Shown here: in pieces, positions 37,487 to 49,419 of the stretch | Layout of the letters: each line of letters starts with the position of its first letter | Position numbering within the stretch: position 1 is the first letter of the stretch | Assembly: GCA_035625725.1 (NCBI GenBank) | Contig: DASPPB010000028.1 | Coordinates: 28,835 to 92,834, forward strand | Length of the DNA stretch: 64,000 nucleotides | Direction of reading: 5' to 3' | Source of the DNA: GJ-E10 sp035625725 | GTDB lineage: Bacteria; Pseudomonadota; Gammaproteobacteria; Burkholderiales; Burkholderiaceae_F | The notes under the pieces: generated by a model | The model's database searches: none | Seen by the model: only the letters and a program-made list of their open reading frames with translations | What the model was told of the DNA's origin: nothing | Translations under genes and position numbers: made by a program

Positions 37487-39093
37487 GCACCTTGTCCTCG
37501 CGGCTCGATCCGCGCTCGGCCGCTTTTGGCGCCAACGCCGAGCGCATGCGTGAGCGCATCGAGGAGTTGCGCGCGCTCGAGGCCAAGGTGGTTGCCGAGT
37601 CCTCCGCGAAGCGCGAGCGCTTTGAAGCCCGCGGTCAACTGTTGCCGCGCGAACGCGTGGCGCGGCTGCTCGATCGAGGCTCGGAGTTCCTGGAGCTCTC
37701 CCCGCTGGCGGGGCTGGGCATGCACGACGATGACGGCAAAAAATCCGTCCTTGGCGGAGGCTCCATCGTGGGAATCGGGCAGGTGGCCGGCAAGCGCGTT
37801 TTGGTCTCGGCCAGCGACAGCGCCATCAAAGGCGGAACGGTCGCCCCCATGGGTTTGAAAAAGGCTCTGCGGGCGCAGGACCTGGCGCGGGAGAACAAGC
37901 TGCCGCTCATCTATCTCGTCGAATCGGGCGGTGCGAACCTGATGTACCAAAGCGAGATGTTCGTCGAGGGCGGGCGCAGTTTCGCCAATCAGGCGCGTCT
38001 GTCCGCCGCCGGCATCCCGCAGATTGCGGTCGTGCACGGAGCCTCGACGGCCGGGGGAGCGTATCTGCCGGGGCTTTGCGACTATGTCGTGCTGGTCCAG
38101 GGGCGCTCGAGCATTTACCTTGCCGGTCCGCCGCTGGTGAAAGCCGCCATCGGCGAGGAGGCAAGCGAAGAGGAGTTGGGCGGCGCCGATTTGCATGCGC
38201 GCGTCACGGGTTTGGGGGAATTTTTGGCGCTTGACGACGCCCACGCCCTTGCGCTCACCCGCGAGTTGGTGGAAAAGCTGCCATGGGACGCAGTGCCTGC
38301 CCCTACAGCATCGGCCGCTCCGCTGTTCGATCCCGAGGAACTGTTGGGCACGGTCCCCGTCGATGAGCGCGAGCCCTACGATGCGCGCGAGATCGTAGCC
38401 CGGATCGTGGATGGATCCGACTTTCTCGAGTTCAAGACCGTCCATGGGACCGATACGCTGTGCGGTCTAGCGCGCATCGAGGGCCACGCGGTCGGAATTC
38501 TTGGCAACAATGGACCCATTCAGCCGCAAGGCTCGACCAAGGCGGCCCAGTTCATTCAGCTCTGCGACCAAAGCGGCACCGCGCTTGTGTTCTTGCAAAA
38601 CACGACCGGGTACATGGTCGGCACCCAAGCCGAGCGCGCTGGGGCCATCAAGCATGGCTCCAAGATGATCCAAGCCGTTGCCAATGCGCGCGTGCCGAAG
38701 TTCACCGTTGTCGTGGGCGGCTCCTTCGGTGCCGGCAACTACGGGATGTGCGGGCGCGGATTCGATCCGCGATTTATCTTCAGCTGGCCTTCGGCTCGCA
38801 CTTCGGTGATGGGAGGGGCGCAAGCCGCGCGCGTCATGGATATCGTCAATCGGGCCAAGCTGGAACGCAGCGGCATTCCCGTGGACGAGGCGGCGCTCGG
38901 GGCCATGAGTGAGCAGCTGCGCCAGCGCATCGACCGCGAATCCCACGTGCTGTTTGGCACCGCGCGTCTGTGGGACGACGGCGTGATCGATCCGCGCGAC
39001 ACCCGGCGGGTGCTCGCGCTGTGCCTGTGCCTGGCGCGCGAAGCCGATCGACGCACGTTGCGGCCCAACACCTTTGGCGTTGCCCGACTGTAG
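37483..39093 (+). CDS. Acyl-CoA carboxylase carboxyltransferase (beta) subunit, geranyl/methylcrotonyl-CoA type
   Basis: The 536-aa protein has the two crotonase-like lobes of biotin-dependent acyl-CoA carboxyltransferases: LVESGGANLMYQSEMF and AGGAYLPGLCDYVV in the first, GILGNNGPIQPQGSTKAAQF and GGSFGAGNYGMCGRGFDP in the second. It carboxylates a branched enoyl-CoA with biotin-carboxylate supplied by the 41093 gene. In methylcrotonyl-CoA carboxylases the stretch before NQA is usually bulky (FFNQA); here it reads SFANQA, which could allow a longer chain such as geranyl-CoA. That is inference. ATGA overlap with the SDR gene. Confidence 0.85.
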   Translation: MSTLSSRLDPRSAAFGANAERMRERIEELRALEAKVVAESSAKRERFEARGQLLPRERVARLLDRGSEFLELSPLAGLGMHDDDGKKSVLGGGSIVGIGQVAGKRVLVSASDSAIKGGTVAPMGLKKALRAQDLARENKLPLIYLVESGGANLMYQSEMFVEGGRSFANQARLSAAGIPQIAVVHGASTAGGAYLPGLCDYVVLVQGRSSIYLAGPPLVKAAIGEEASEEELGGADLHARVTGLGEFLALDDAHALALTRELVEKLPWDAVPAPTASAAPLFDPEELLGTVPVDEREPYDAREIVARIVDGSDFLEFKTVHGTDTLCGLARIEGHAVGILGNNGPIQPQGSTKAAQFIQLCDQSGTALVFLQNTTGYMVGTQAERAGAIKHGSKMIQAVANARVPKFTVVVGGSFGAGNYGMCGRGFDPRFIFSWPSARTSVMGGAQAARVMDIVNRAKLERSGIPVDEAALGAMSEQLRQRIDRESHVLFGTARLWDDGVIDPRDTRRVLALCLCLAREADRRTLRPNTFGVARL

Positions 39094-39130
39094 CGTCGGG
39101 CCGCGCGCAACACTTCCAGGAGCACCTGCC

Positions 39131-40288
39131 GTGAATTTCACTTCCGAACACCAGGCATTGAGCGATACGGTAGTCAAATTTGTCGAGCGAGAGGTCAATC
39201 CGCACGTCCCGGCCTGGGAAAAAGAGGGCCAGTTCCCGGCCCACGAGGTTTTTGGCAAGCTCGGCGCTTTGGGATTGCTGGGGCTCAAATACCCGCAGGA
39301 GTTTGGCGGCGCCGGCCTTGACTTCAGCTATTCGATGGTGATGGCCGAGGCGCTGGGCGCTTGCAGCTGCGGGGCCGTGCCCATGGCAATCGGAGTGCAT
39401 ACCGACATGTGTACTCCGGCCTTGGCACGCTTCGGCAGTGACGCCTTGCGACGCGAATTCCTGACCCCGTCGATCGCCGGTGAGCTTGTCGGCTGCCTGG
39501 GTGTGAGCGAACCGGGTGGCGGCTCGGATGTGGCCGCGGTCAAGACACGGGCGCGCAGCGACGGAGGCGATTACGTCATCAACGGCACCAAAATGTGGAT
39601 CACCAACGGGATGCAAGCCGACTGGTGCTGTCTGTTGGCCAATACCAGCGAAGGGCCGGTTCACAAGAACAAGAGCCTGATCATCGTGCCTCTTGGCGCA
39701 CACGGCGTGACGCGCCAAAAGATCGAGAAAATCGGCATGCACGCGTCGGATACGGCGCAGCTTTTCTTCGACGATGTGCGCGTGCCCAAACGCTATTGCA
39801 TTGGACAGGAGGGCATGGGTTTTGTCTTTCAGATGATGCAATTTCAGGAGGAGCGGCTGTGGGCCGCCGCCTCCTCGTTGCGCGGCCTGGACCGGCTCAT
39901 TGATCTGACCATCGAGTACACACGCGCGCGGCAGGCTTTCGGCAAGGCGGTCCTAGATAACCAGGTCGTGCACTTTCGACTCGCGGAGTTGCGCACGGAG
40001 ATCGAGGCACTGCGCGCACTGACTTATCACGCCGTCGAACAATATGTCGGAGGCAAGGACGTCACGCGCCTGGCCTCCATGGCTAAGCTCAAGAGCGGGC
40101 GGCTGAGCCGGGAGGTGGCCGACTCCTGCCTGCAGTACTGGGGTGGGATGGGTTACACCTGGGACAATCCGATCAGCCAGGCCTACCGCGACGGCCGCCT
40201 CACCTCCATCGGCGGGGGTGCCGACGAGGTGATGCTGGGCATCATCTGCAAGCTCGAAGGCACGTTGCCGCGGGAGTCTCGCGGATGA
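39131..40288 (+). CDS. Acyl-CoA dehydrogenase, citronellyl-/isovaleryl-CoA dehydrogenase type
   Basis: FAD enzyme of 385 aa that introduces the alpha-beta double bond. FAD/substrate blocks CLGVSEPGGGSDVAAVKT, MWITNGMQADW and the C-terminal LQYWGGMGYTWDNP are clear. The catalytic Glu of medium-chain enzymes near the C-terminus is missing (IGGGADEVM). The likely base is Glu240 or 241 in QEERL, as in isovaleryl-CoA and long-chain types. The GTG at 39131 has AGGAG eight bases upstream. Operon position equals atuD. It overlaps the hydratase by 4 bases. Confidence 0.85.
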   Translation: MNFTSEHQALSDTVVKFVEREVNPHVPAWEKEGQFPAHEVFGKLGALGLLGLKYPQEFGGAGLDFSYSMVMAEALGACSCGAVPMAIGVHTDMCTPALARFGSDALRREFLTPSIAGELVGCLGVSEPGGGSDVAAVKTRARSDGGDYVINGTKMWITNGMQADWCCLLANTSEGPVHKNKSLIIVPLGAHGVTRQKIEKIGMHASDTAQLFFDDVRVPKRYCIGQEGMGFVFQMMQFQEERLWAAASSLRGLDRLIDLTIEYTRARQAFGKAVLDNQVVHFRLAELRTEIEALRALTYHAVEQYVGGKDVTRLASMAKLKSGRLSREVADSCLQYWGGMGYTWDNPISQAYRDGRLTSIGGGADEVMLGIICKLEGTLPRESRG

Positions 40289-41092
40289 CCGACGCTGCGA
40301 CGCAGTGCGTCACTGTGCGGCGTGAGGGCGGCGCCGTCCATTTGACGCTCAACCGGCCGCAGTCGCGCAATGCGCTCTCGCGGGCGATGGTCTCGGAGCT
40401 GCAGACGCAGCTTGCCGCAGCCGAGGCCGATCGGGGGGCCCGCGTGCTCGTGCTGCGGGGTGCCGGGGGACACTTTTGTTCCGGGGCCGATTTGAAGGAC
40501 ATGGCGCAGGCGCGTGTCAGCGACGCGGGTTCGCTCGAAGCGAGTCGACGGTCGCTTTGCGAAATCAGCGCCTCCTTTGGTCATCTTTGCGCGGCCTTTG
40601 CCCGCTCTCCTCTGGCCACCATTGCGGTTCTCGAGGGCATGGTCATGGGTGGCGGCCTGGGTCTGGCTTGCGCGGTCGACGTCGTCTTGGCCAGCACCAC
40701 AGCCAGCTTGCGCCTGCCCGAGACCTCGCTGGGTGTGGTTCCGGCGCAGATCGCGCCCTATCTGGTCGAGCGCGTGGGCTACTGGCAGGCGCGCCGGCTG
40801 GCCGTCACCGGCGGGCGGCTTAACGCGGAGGCGGCGCTGGCGCTCGGCATTGCGCACGAAGTGCATGAGCCCGAGGCGCTCGATGCTGCGGTATCACGCC
40901 TGCTGGAGCAGATCCTCGCCTGTGCGCCCGGCGCCATCGCGGCGACCAAGGCGTTGATGGCGCAGGGCCTGCGCCAGCCCGCATCGGCTCTGATTGATTC
41001 GGCTGCACGGGCATTTGCCGATGCGGTGCTGGGTGAGGAAGGCACAGAGGGTGCCCTGGCCTTCGTGCAGAAACGCAAGCCGCGGTGGGCCA

Positions 41093-41100
<8 letters not shown>
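40285..41100 (+). CDS. Enoyl-CoA hydratase, methylglutaconyl/isohexenylglutaconyl type
   Basis: Crotonase-fold hydratase of 271 aa. The oxyanion segments GGHFCSGADLKDM and VLEGMVMGGGLGLACAVD are present. One catalytic Glu is kept (Glu146 in LPETSLG). The other position, Glu144 in the rat enzyme, is Gly126 here, a feature I associate with LiuC/AtuE-like hydratases. The VVPAQIAPYLVERVG block also fits that group. It should hydrate the carboxylated enoyl-CoA. It overlaps its neighbours at both ends. Confidence 0.82.
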
Positions 41101-43104
<2,004 letters not shown>

Positions 43105-43108
<4 letters not shown>

Positions 43109-43980
43109 GTGATAAGGCCGTTTTGACTTGTGCGCTCACCGGCGTTCTGACAAACCCGCGTCAGCACCCGGTCCCGGTCACTCCCGCGCAGATGGCTGCC
43201 GAGGCGCGGGCCGCCTTCGATGCGGGCGCCTCCATCATGCACGTGCACCTGCGTCGCCAGGAGGAGGGCATGGGCCACCTGCCCAGCTGGGACCCGGAGG
43301 TTGCCGACGCGGTGGTCGGGGCGATACGAAATGCCTGTCCGGGCGTGATCATCAACCTCACGACGGGCGTCATTGGGCCCGACATCTCCGGCCCGGTGGC
43401 ATGCATCCGGCGCGTCCGACCGGAGATCGCGGCGTGCAATGCGGGCAGCCTCAATTACCTCAAGCTCAAGGACGACGGCACTTGGGCCTGGCCACCGATG
43501 GTCTTCGATAACCCCGTCACCAAGGTGCAGCAGTTTCTTGACGTGATGCACGAATGCGGCGTGCGCCCGGAATTCGAATGCTTCGACGTGGGCATCGTGC
43601 GCTGCGTCGGCATGTTCGTGAAGTCGGGCATGTTCCGTCCGACCATGGGTCGCCCCGACTACAACTTTGTCATGGGCGTGGCCTCGGGCATGCCCTGCGA
43701 CGCGAGCTTGCTGCAACTGCTGCCGGGCTATCTGGCGCAAGGCGCTCTATGGCAGGCCACACTCATCGGCAGGCGCGAAATTTGGCCCGTGCACGAGGCG
43801 GCCGCGCAGTTGGGCGGCATGCTGCGCACAGGCTTGGAGGACACCTTTTACCTGCCCAACGGCGAGCGCGCCCGCGGCAACGGAGAACTGATAGAAGCGC
43901 TGGCGCAATGCGCCCGTCGGGCGGGCCGGGAGGTTGCGAGTACCGGCGAAGCCCGCGCTTTGCTGGGTCTGGCGCATTGA
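43105..43980 (+). CDS. BKACE-family beta-keto acid cleavage enzyme (DUF849)
   Basis: TIM-barrel zinc enzyme of 291 aa. The family condenses a beta-keto acid with acetyl-CoA, releasing acetoacetate and a new acyl-CoA; lysine-fermentation Kce is the model. Zinc ligands are visible as HVHLR near residue 46 and a Glu in GLEDTFYLPNGERA. INLTTGVIGPD is also typical. Founding members use 3-keto-5-aminohexanoate; here the acyl-CoA context suggests another keto acid. Coupled (ATGA) to the biotin carboxylase gene. No HMG-CoA lyase lies in the cluster. Confidence 0.85.
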
Positions 43981-44016
43981 GTTCGCCGCCGGCATCGGGC
44001 TGAGCTTCCGGATCGG

Positions 44017-45840
44017 GTGTGCGCCACGACAACCTCCGCAAAAGACGATTCTGGCCATCGGGTGCCGCTGCCCCGAAGCTTCATCGCAACGGCACAGCGC
44101 CTGGGCAACGCGACGGCCTATTTCGGGCGCTCTGAGGCGCACTGGCAGGCAACGTCCTGGCTGCAATTTCTCGAGCAGGTGCGGGCGGCGGCTCGCGCCC
44201 TAATCGCGCTGGGCGTGGCGCCCGGCGTTCGCGTCGGCATTCTGGGATTTAACCGACCCGAGTGGCTGATCATGGATCACGCCGCGATGATGGTGGGCGC
44301 AATCGGCGTCGGGATCTACTGGACGAGCGCGGCGCCCGAAGTCGAGTACGTGTTAAACCACTCGCAGGCCTGTCTGGTTCTGCTTGAAGACGCCACGCAA
44401 CTCGCCAAATTGTCCGCTCGCCGCGATGCCTTGCCGTGGCTTCGGTACCGCGTATCAATGCAGCGCAGTCCCGACCCTGAGGTCATCGGTTGGGAGGATT
44501 TTCTGCAGTTGGGTCGCAGCAGCGAGGCACCCGGACTTGAGCGGGAGCTCGAGCGACGCATCGAGGCTTTGTCGCTCGAAGATCTGGGCACTCTCATTTA
44601 CACGTCAGGGACGACCGGAATGCCCAAGGCCGTCATGCTCACGCACGCCAATCTCGCCTGGGTGGCCGATACCGTAGTCAAGATGCTGGGCACGGGCTCG
44701 GGCGATCGCCACCTGTCCTACCTGCCGATGGCGCATATCGCCGAGCGCGTCGCAAGCGTCTACCTGCCGGCGCGCGCGGGCAATGTGGTGTATTTCGCGC
44801 GCAGCATCGAGCAACTACTCGAGGATCTGAAGGACGTTCGGCCCACGGTGTTCTTTGGTGTACCTCGTGTTTGGGAAAAAATGCGCGCGGGCCTGGAGGG
44901 CAAACTTGCCGCGGCGCGGGGCGCAAAGCAGCGTCTGCTGCGATGGTCGATGCAAGTGGCGCGCGCCTTCCACGAGGCCGATCTGGAAGGAAGGCCGCCT
45001 GGGGTTTGGCGCCGGGTGCAGATGACGGTGGCGCGCCGGCTTGTGCTCGAAAAAGTCCGGAAAGCTCTCGGATTGGACGCCAGTCGCATGCTGTTTTCGG
45101 GCGCCGCGCCCATTGCAGTCGATCATCTGCGGTTTTTTCTGGGCCTGGATCTGGTCGTGCGCGAACTCTATGGGCAGTCGGAGGACAGCGGGCCCACGAC
45201 GGTGAACATGCCAGGCAGCACCCGCATCGGCTCGGTCGGAAAGGCTTTGCCGGGCCTGGAGCTTCGAATTGCGCCCGACGGCGAAATCCTCGTTCGTGCG
45301 CCCAGCGTATTTGCCGGCTATTTGGCCGATCCCGACGATACGGCCGAGGCCAAGCGCGATGGCTGGCTCTATAGCGGCGATCTGGGGCGCCTCGACGCGC
45401 AGGGGTACCTCTTCATCACGGGCCGCAAGAAGGACCTGATCATTACCTCGGGCGGCAAGAATATCTCGCCCGCAGCGCTGGAATCCGACCTCAGCGCCTG
45501 TGAACTGATCGAGCACGCCGTCGTCGTTGGCGAGGGACGTAGGTTTCTTTGCGCGCTCGTTACGCTCAAGGCGCCTGCTTTGGACACCCTTGCTGCCCGC
45601 TACGCTCTTTCCAGCGAGGGCTTGCACCAGAACCCGCGCGTGCTCGCCGCAGTGCAGGCGCAAATCGACGAGGTCAATGCGCGTCATGCACGCGTCGCAG
45701 GCATTCGCAAATTTGCGGTCATCGCCGAGGGATTTGACATTGGAAGCGGCTATCTCACGGCTACCATGAAGTTGCGCCGCCAGGCTGTAATCGAGGCCCA
45801 CCGGGGATTGATCGAGGAGATGTACCGCGAGAACGTTTAG
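44017..45840 (+). CDS. AMP-dependent acyl-CoA synthetase (long-chain type)
   Basis: ANL-superfamily ligase of 607 aa that activates a carboxylic acid to its CoA ester with ATP. It has the P-loop YTSGTTGMPKAVMLTHANL, the FFGVPRVWEKM and YGQSEDSGPTT blocks, and the hinge/A8 region GWLYSGDLG, GRKKDLIITSGGKNISP. Most like long-chain or FAA1-type enzymes. The GTG start lies 36 bases after BKACE. As last gene of the operon it probably feeds the pathway, comparable to atuH. Confidence 0.88.
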   Translation: MCATTTSAKDDSGHRVPLPRSFIATAQRLGNATAYFGRSEAHWQATSWLQFLEQVRAAARALIALGVAPGVRVGILGFNRPEWLIMDHAAMMVGAIGVGIYWTSAAPEVEYVLNHSQACLVLLEDATQLAKLSARRDALPWLRYRVSMQRSPDPEVIGWEDFLQLGRSSEAPGLERELERRIEALSLEDLGTLIYTSGTTGMPKAVMLTHANLAWVADTVVKMLGTGSGDRHLSYLPMAHIAERVASVYLPARAGNVVYFARSIEQLLEDLKDVRPTVFFGVPRVWEKMRAGLEGKLAAARGAKQRLLRWSMQVARAFHEADLEGRPPGVWRRVQMTVARRLVLEKVRKALGLDASRMLFSGAAPIAVDHLRFFLGLDLVVRELYGQSEDSGPTTVNMPGSTRIGSVGKALPGLELRIAPDGEILVRAPSVFAGYLADPDDTAEAKRDGWLYSGDLGRLDAQGYLFITGRKKDLIITSGGKNISPAALESDLSACELIEHAVVVGEGRRFLCALVTLKAPALDTLAARYALSSEGLHQNPRVLAAVQAQIDEVNARHARVAGIRKFAVIAEGFDIGSGYLTATMKLRRQAVIEAHRGLIEEMYRENV

Positions 45841-46158
45841 CGCCTGGCCCGGCCTGCGTGGCCGTGCGCGGGTAGGTACGCGGCACGTGGCCGGCTGGGC
45901 TCGGGTGCTCTTGGGCCGCTGTCGCGGGGCTGGCTGCAAGACCCCATACCTGTCGATGGCTAGGCGCGGATGCAGGGCGGTCGCGTGGCGTCGACGAGAT
46001 TGTGGGCTTGTAGCCCGCGGGACCGAGCCCGGCAGAGGAGTCAGCCCGAGCACGGAGTGCCTGCGAACTCGCAACGGAGCTTAACCCCCGGGGCGTGTGC
46101 TGTCGTCCTTGCGCTGGCAGACGCGAAAGGTGATGATGAAATACCGGTGGTCATGGTA
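45841..46158. other. Intergenic gap after the acyl-CoA operon
   Basis: 318 bases with no supportable gene. A GC-rich imperfect hairpin (GGCCGTGCGCG paired with CGCGGCACGTGGCC, about 45862-45895) follows the synthetase stop and may terminate transcription, though it lacks a T run. No convincing promoter hexamers were seen for the NfeD gene. Confidence 0.4.
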
Positions 46159-47553
46159 ATGCGAAGAGGATCCTCCTGGCGGTTAAACAATGCGCTACGC
46201 GCGTTGTTTGGTGCGGTCGTGCCCCTCGTCGTAGGCGTGGGCCCTTGGTGCGCGGTTGCACCGCTTCGCGCGCAGACGGGCTCCGAGCGGGCGCCAATTG
46301 AAGTGCTGCAGTACGACGGCGTGATTGGCCCCGCAACGGCGGATTTCTTCCGCCGCGGACTCGAACAGGCGCGGGAGCGCAACGCGCAGCTCGTAGTGCT
46401 CGAGCTCGATACTCCGGGCGGGCTCGATACCTCGACGCGCGACATCGTCAAGGAGATCCTGGGCGCCTCGGTGCCGGTGGCCACCTGGGTCGGGCCATCG
46501 GGGGCGCGTGCCGCAAGTGCCGGAACGTACATCTTGTATGCGAGCCACATCGCGGCCATGGCGCCCGCGTCAAATTTGGGCGCCGCCACACCGATTTCAA
46601 TCGGGGCCGCGCCGCCGACAGAGGAACCGGAGGGCAAATCGGCATCCTCCGGCCAGGGCGGAACGCTGCACCACAAGGTCATCAACGACGCGGCTGCGTA
46701 CCTTCGCAGCCTCGCGCAACTGCGCGGGCGAAGCGCTGATTTTGCGGAGCGCGCAGTGCGCGAGGCGCGCAGCCTGTCGGCCGAGGAAGCGCTTCAGGCG
46801 CACGTAATTGACCTCATCGCCACCGACGTCGAGGATCTGGCACGCAAGCTCGACGGTCGCACCATCGCGCTGCCTACGGGCAAGGTACAGCTGCATACCG
46901 CGGGCGCGCCGCTGGTTCGGATCGAACCGGGCTGGCGGACCAGACTGCTCGCCCTCGTATCGGATCCGACAGTGGCAGTGGTACTGCTCATGCTGGGCGT
47001 CTACGGCCTATTCATCGAGGTAATGCACCCGGGTGCGGCTGTGCCGGGAGTGGCCGGCGGGATCTGCTTGCTGCTCGGGCTGTATGCGTTGCAGCTGCTT
47101 CCCGTGAACTGGGCCGGCGTGGGTCTGATCCTGCTGGGCTGCGCGCTCATGATCGCGGAGCTATTTTTGCCGACCTTTGGCGTCATCGGTGTGGGCGGAA
47201 TCGTGGCGCTTGCAACGGGCCTGTTGATGCTCATCGAACCGGAAATCCCCGGTTTCGGGATTCCATTGCAGGTGGTCATTGCGCTGGCGTTGACTTCCGC
47301 GGCGGTAATTTTTGGGGCGGGCAGCTTTGCGCTGCGTGCCCGCCGCCGACCGGTGGTGAGCGGCCGGGAGGCCTTGGTCGGCGCCGAGGGAACGGTGACG
47401 GAGGTTACAAAAGGCGAGGCCTGGGCGCATGTTGCAGGCGAATCCTGGCAGGTGCACAGCAACTCGCCGCTCAAGCGCGGCGAGCGCATACGGGTGCTGG
47501 CGGTCAAGGGCCTGACGCTTGACGTCGCAGTGCTGGGTGCCGAGCAGGGATGA
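46159..47553 (+). CDS. NfeD-like membrane-bound serine protease (ClpP-class)
   Basis: The 464-aa protein has an N-terminal signal/anchor and a ClpP-like protease domain: ELDTPGGLDTSTRDIV, then ARAASAGTYI with nucleophile Ser120, and HHKVIND with Lys173. Four to five membrane helices follow, then a C-terminal OB-fold NfeD domain (EGTVTEVTKGEAWAHV). This matches the long PH1510-like NfeD type. Homologues cleave stomatin C-termini, and the next gene encodes a stomatin. The ATG at 46159 is chosen over 46153 for ribosome-binding-site spacing (GGTGG). Confidence 0.88.
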   Translation: MRRGSSWRLNNALRALFGAVVPLVVGVGPWCAVAPLRAQTGSERAPIEVLQYDGVIGPATADFFRRGLEQARERNAQLVVLELDTPGGLDTSTRDIVKEILGASVPVATWVGPSGARAASAGTYILYASHIAAMAPASNLGAATPISIGAAPPTEEPEGKSASSGQGGTLHHKVINDAAAYLRSLAQLRGRSADFAERAVREARSLSAEEALQAHVIDLIATDVEDLARKLDGRTIALPTGKVQLHTAGAPLVRIEPGWRTRLLALVSDPTVAVVLLMLGVYGLFIEVMHPGAAVPGVAGGICLLLGLYALQLLPVNWAGVGLILLGCALMIAELFLPTFGVIGVGGIVALATGLLMLIEPEIPGFGIPLQVVIALALTSAAVIFGAGSFALRARRRPVVSGREALVGAEGTVTEVTKGEAWAHVAGESWQVHSNSPLKRGERIRVLAVKGLTLDVAVLGAEQG

Positions 47554-47579
47554 CGGAAACCGACGAAGGGGGAATTGCA

Positions 47580-48356
47580 ATGTTCTTTTACTTTCCGCTG
47601 GGCTTTGGCGCCTTGCTCGTGATCGTTGTCATCGTGCTCCTCCTGATGTCGTTGCGCGTGTTGCGCGAATACGAGCGCGGGGTCGTGTTTCTTCTCGGGC
47701 GGTTTTGGCGCGTGAAGGGGCCGGGTCTAGTCTTGCTAATGCCCGGCATTCAGCAGATGGTGCGCGTGGACCTGCGCGTGGTCACCCTCGATGTGCCTCC
47801 GCAGGACGTCATTTCACGCGACAACGTGTCGGTGAAAGTGAGCGCGGTGGTTTATTTCCGCGTCATCGATCCGCAGAAGGCGATCATCCAGGTGGAGAAG
47901 TTTCTGGTTGCCACGAGCCAGCTCGCCCAGACCACGCTGCGCGCGGTGCTGGGCAAGCACGAGCTCGACGAAATGCTTGCCGAGCGGGAGCGACTGAACG
48001 TGGACGTGCAGCGCATACTCGATGCCCAGACCGACGCCTGGGGTGTCAAGGTGACCAACGTCGAGATCAAGCACGTGGACCTAAACGAGTCGATGGTGCG
48101 CGCCATCGCGCGCCAAGCCGAGGCCGAGCGCGAGCGCCGCGCAAAAGTCATACATGCGGAGGGAGAGAAACAGGCCGCGCAGACCTTGCTCGATGCCGCG
48201 CAGACGCTTGCCTTGCGCCCCGAGGCGATGCAGCTGCGCTACCTGCAGACGCTCACACAGGTGGCGGGTGACCGCAGCTCGACAATCATCTTTCCGGTTC
48301 CAATGGACCTGTTCAAGCTTCTGTCGCAAGGCGTCAGCACACCGGCAAAGGGATAG
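47580..48356 (+). CDS. Slipin/stomatin-family (SPFH/band 7) membrane protein
   Basis: The 258-aa protein has one N-terminal membrane helix, then the SPFH domain (REYERGVVFLLGRFWRVKGP, PQDVISRDNVSVKVSAVVYF), and a charged coiled-coil ending with IFPVPMDLFKLL. It likely forms membrane microdomain oligomers, and its C-terminus is the probable substrate of the NfeD protease upstream. The ATG at 47580 is favoured by AAGGGGG seven bases upstream; an earlier ATG (47550) overlaps the nfeD stop. Confidence 0.9.
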   Translation: MFFYFPLGFGALLVIVVIVLLLMSLRVLREYERGVVFLLGRFWRVKGPGLVLLMPGIQQMVRVDLRVVTLDVPPQDVISRDNVSVKVSAVVYFRVIDPQKAIIQVEKFLVATSQLAQTTLRAVLGKHELDEMLAERERLNVDVQRILDAQTDAWGVKVTNVEIKHVDLNESMVRAIARQAEAERERRAKVIHAEGEKQAAQTLLDAAQTLALRPEAMQLRYLQTLTQVAGDRSSTIIFPVPMDLFKLLSQGVSTPAKG

Positions 48357-48419
48357 CCGTGGTGCAGGCGCGCGGGCGGCTGCCGGCCATCGGGCTCGCG
48401 CAAAGCCCCGTCGCACGGT

Positions 48420-48980
48420 TTACGTCGGACAGGACTGAACGAATTGCAAGAATCCGTGCAAAAATTCCAGCAGCTGTTTGCGCACGGCCGGATCGGTCAG
48501 TGCGCCGCTGTCATCGAAGACCTGAGCCGCCCGCGATACCATGAGGCGCCCCCCGTTCCACTGACGCACGCCCAGCGTTCGGAGCACGGGTAACCAGCCG
48601 TTTTGGGCCAGAATCGTGCCGAAGCCGCCGGGCGAGGCGCCCATCACCGCGACGGGGCGACTTCCGAAGACCTTGGGAATGTCGGCCGGCGGCCTGCTCA
48701 GCCAGTCGATCGCGTTTTTTAGAACACCCGGAATGCCATTGTTGTACTCGGGCGTGGCCAGGATCAAACCATCGCTTGCACAAATCCGGGCCTTGAGGTC
48801 TTCGACCGTCTGCGGTATGCCGGTGCGTGCCTCCAGATCGCCGTCGTAGAGTGGAATGCCGTGCAGCGTCGCGATATCTAAGGTCGCCTCTGTTGTGACG
48901 AGCGATTGCGCCGCGCGCAGCAGCGCGGTGTTGTACGACTTGGCCCGCAAGCTTCCCGATATCGCCAGGATCTTGATCAT
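48420..48980 (-). CDS. NADPH-dependent FMN reductase family protein
   Basis: Flavodoxin-like oxidoreductase of 186 aa that reduces FMN or quinones/azo compounds using NAD(P)H. FMN phosphate loop ISGSLRAKSYNTALL at residues 8-22, and TPEYNNGIPGVLKNAIDWL typical of the NAD(P)H:quinone/chromate reductase group. Convergent to the slipin gene, divergent from folE. The substrate is not predictable. Confidence 0.88.
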   Translation of the reverse strand: MIKILAISGSLRAKSYNTALLRAAQSLVTTEATLDIATLHGIPLYDGDLEARTGIPQTVEDLKARICASDGLILATPEYNNGIPGVLKNAIDWLSRPPADIPKVFGSRPVAVMGASPGGFGTILAQNGWLPVLRTLGVRQWNGGRLMVSRAAQVFDDSGALTDPAVRKQLLEFLHGFLQFVQSCPT

Positions 48981-49419
48981 GCTCGTGCTCCCGTCGCATC
49001 GCGCTAGCGTGCATCATACGGCCGGAAGGGCTGGCAACGCTGTGCCCGGCCGAGCCAAGCACGGAGCGAGCCGCGGGCCGGCCCAACAGCCGCGGTCCTG
49101 CACACGGCGGCGATCTTGAATTGTGGCCAATTGCTCCGGGTCCGGGCGACAATGGGCCGCGCGATCGCGGCGTGCGTTCTTTCGGTGGTCCGTGGCATAG
49201 AAAATGACTGAAAAATCCTCTACATAACGCGAAGGCACGGTCGCGCCCAAAAAGACGGAAACCCGACGAAGGAACGAACGATCGCCGAAAGCGGCGCAAA
49301 ATCGCAAGCAAGACGTACCAACTCGGGCATCGGATGCGCCATGCGCGCTTTGCGCCCGCGGCCCTTTTGGCAATTGCCGGTTAGGATAGCGGCACCGACT
49401 GCGTGTTTTGAGCAAACCC
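48981..49419. other. Divergent intergenic gap upstream of folE
   Basis: About 440 bases between the FMN-reductase and folE genes. No supportable ORF on either strand. Base composition drops in GC around 49200-49320, where the folE promoter would be expected. A small CGCCG-AAAG-CGGCG hairpin lies at 49283-49296. I could not place -35/-10 hexamers. Confidence 0.4.
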
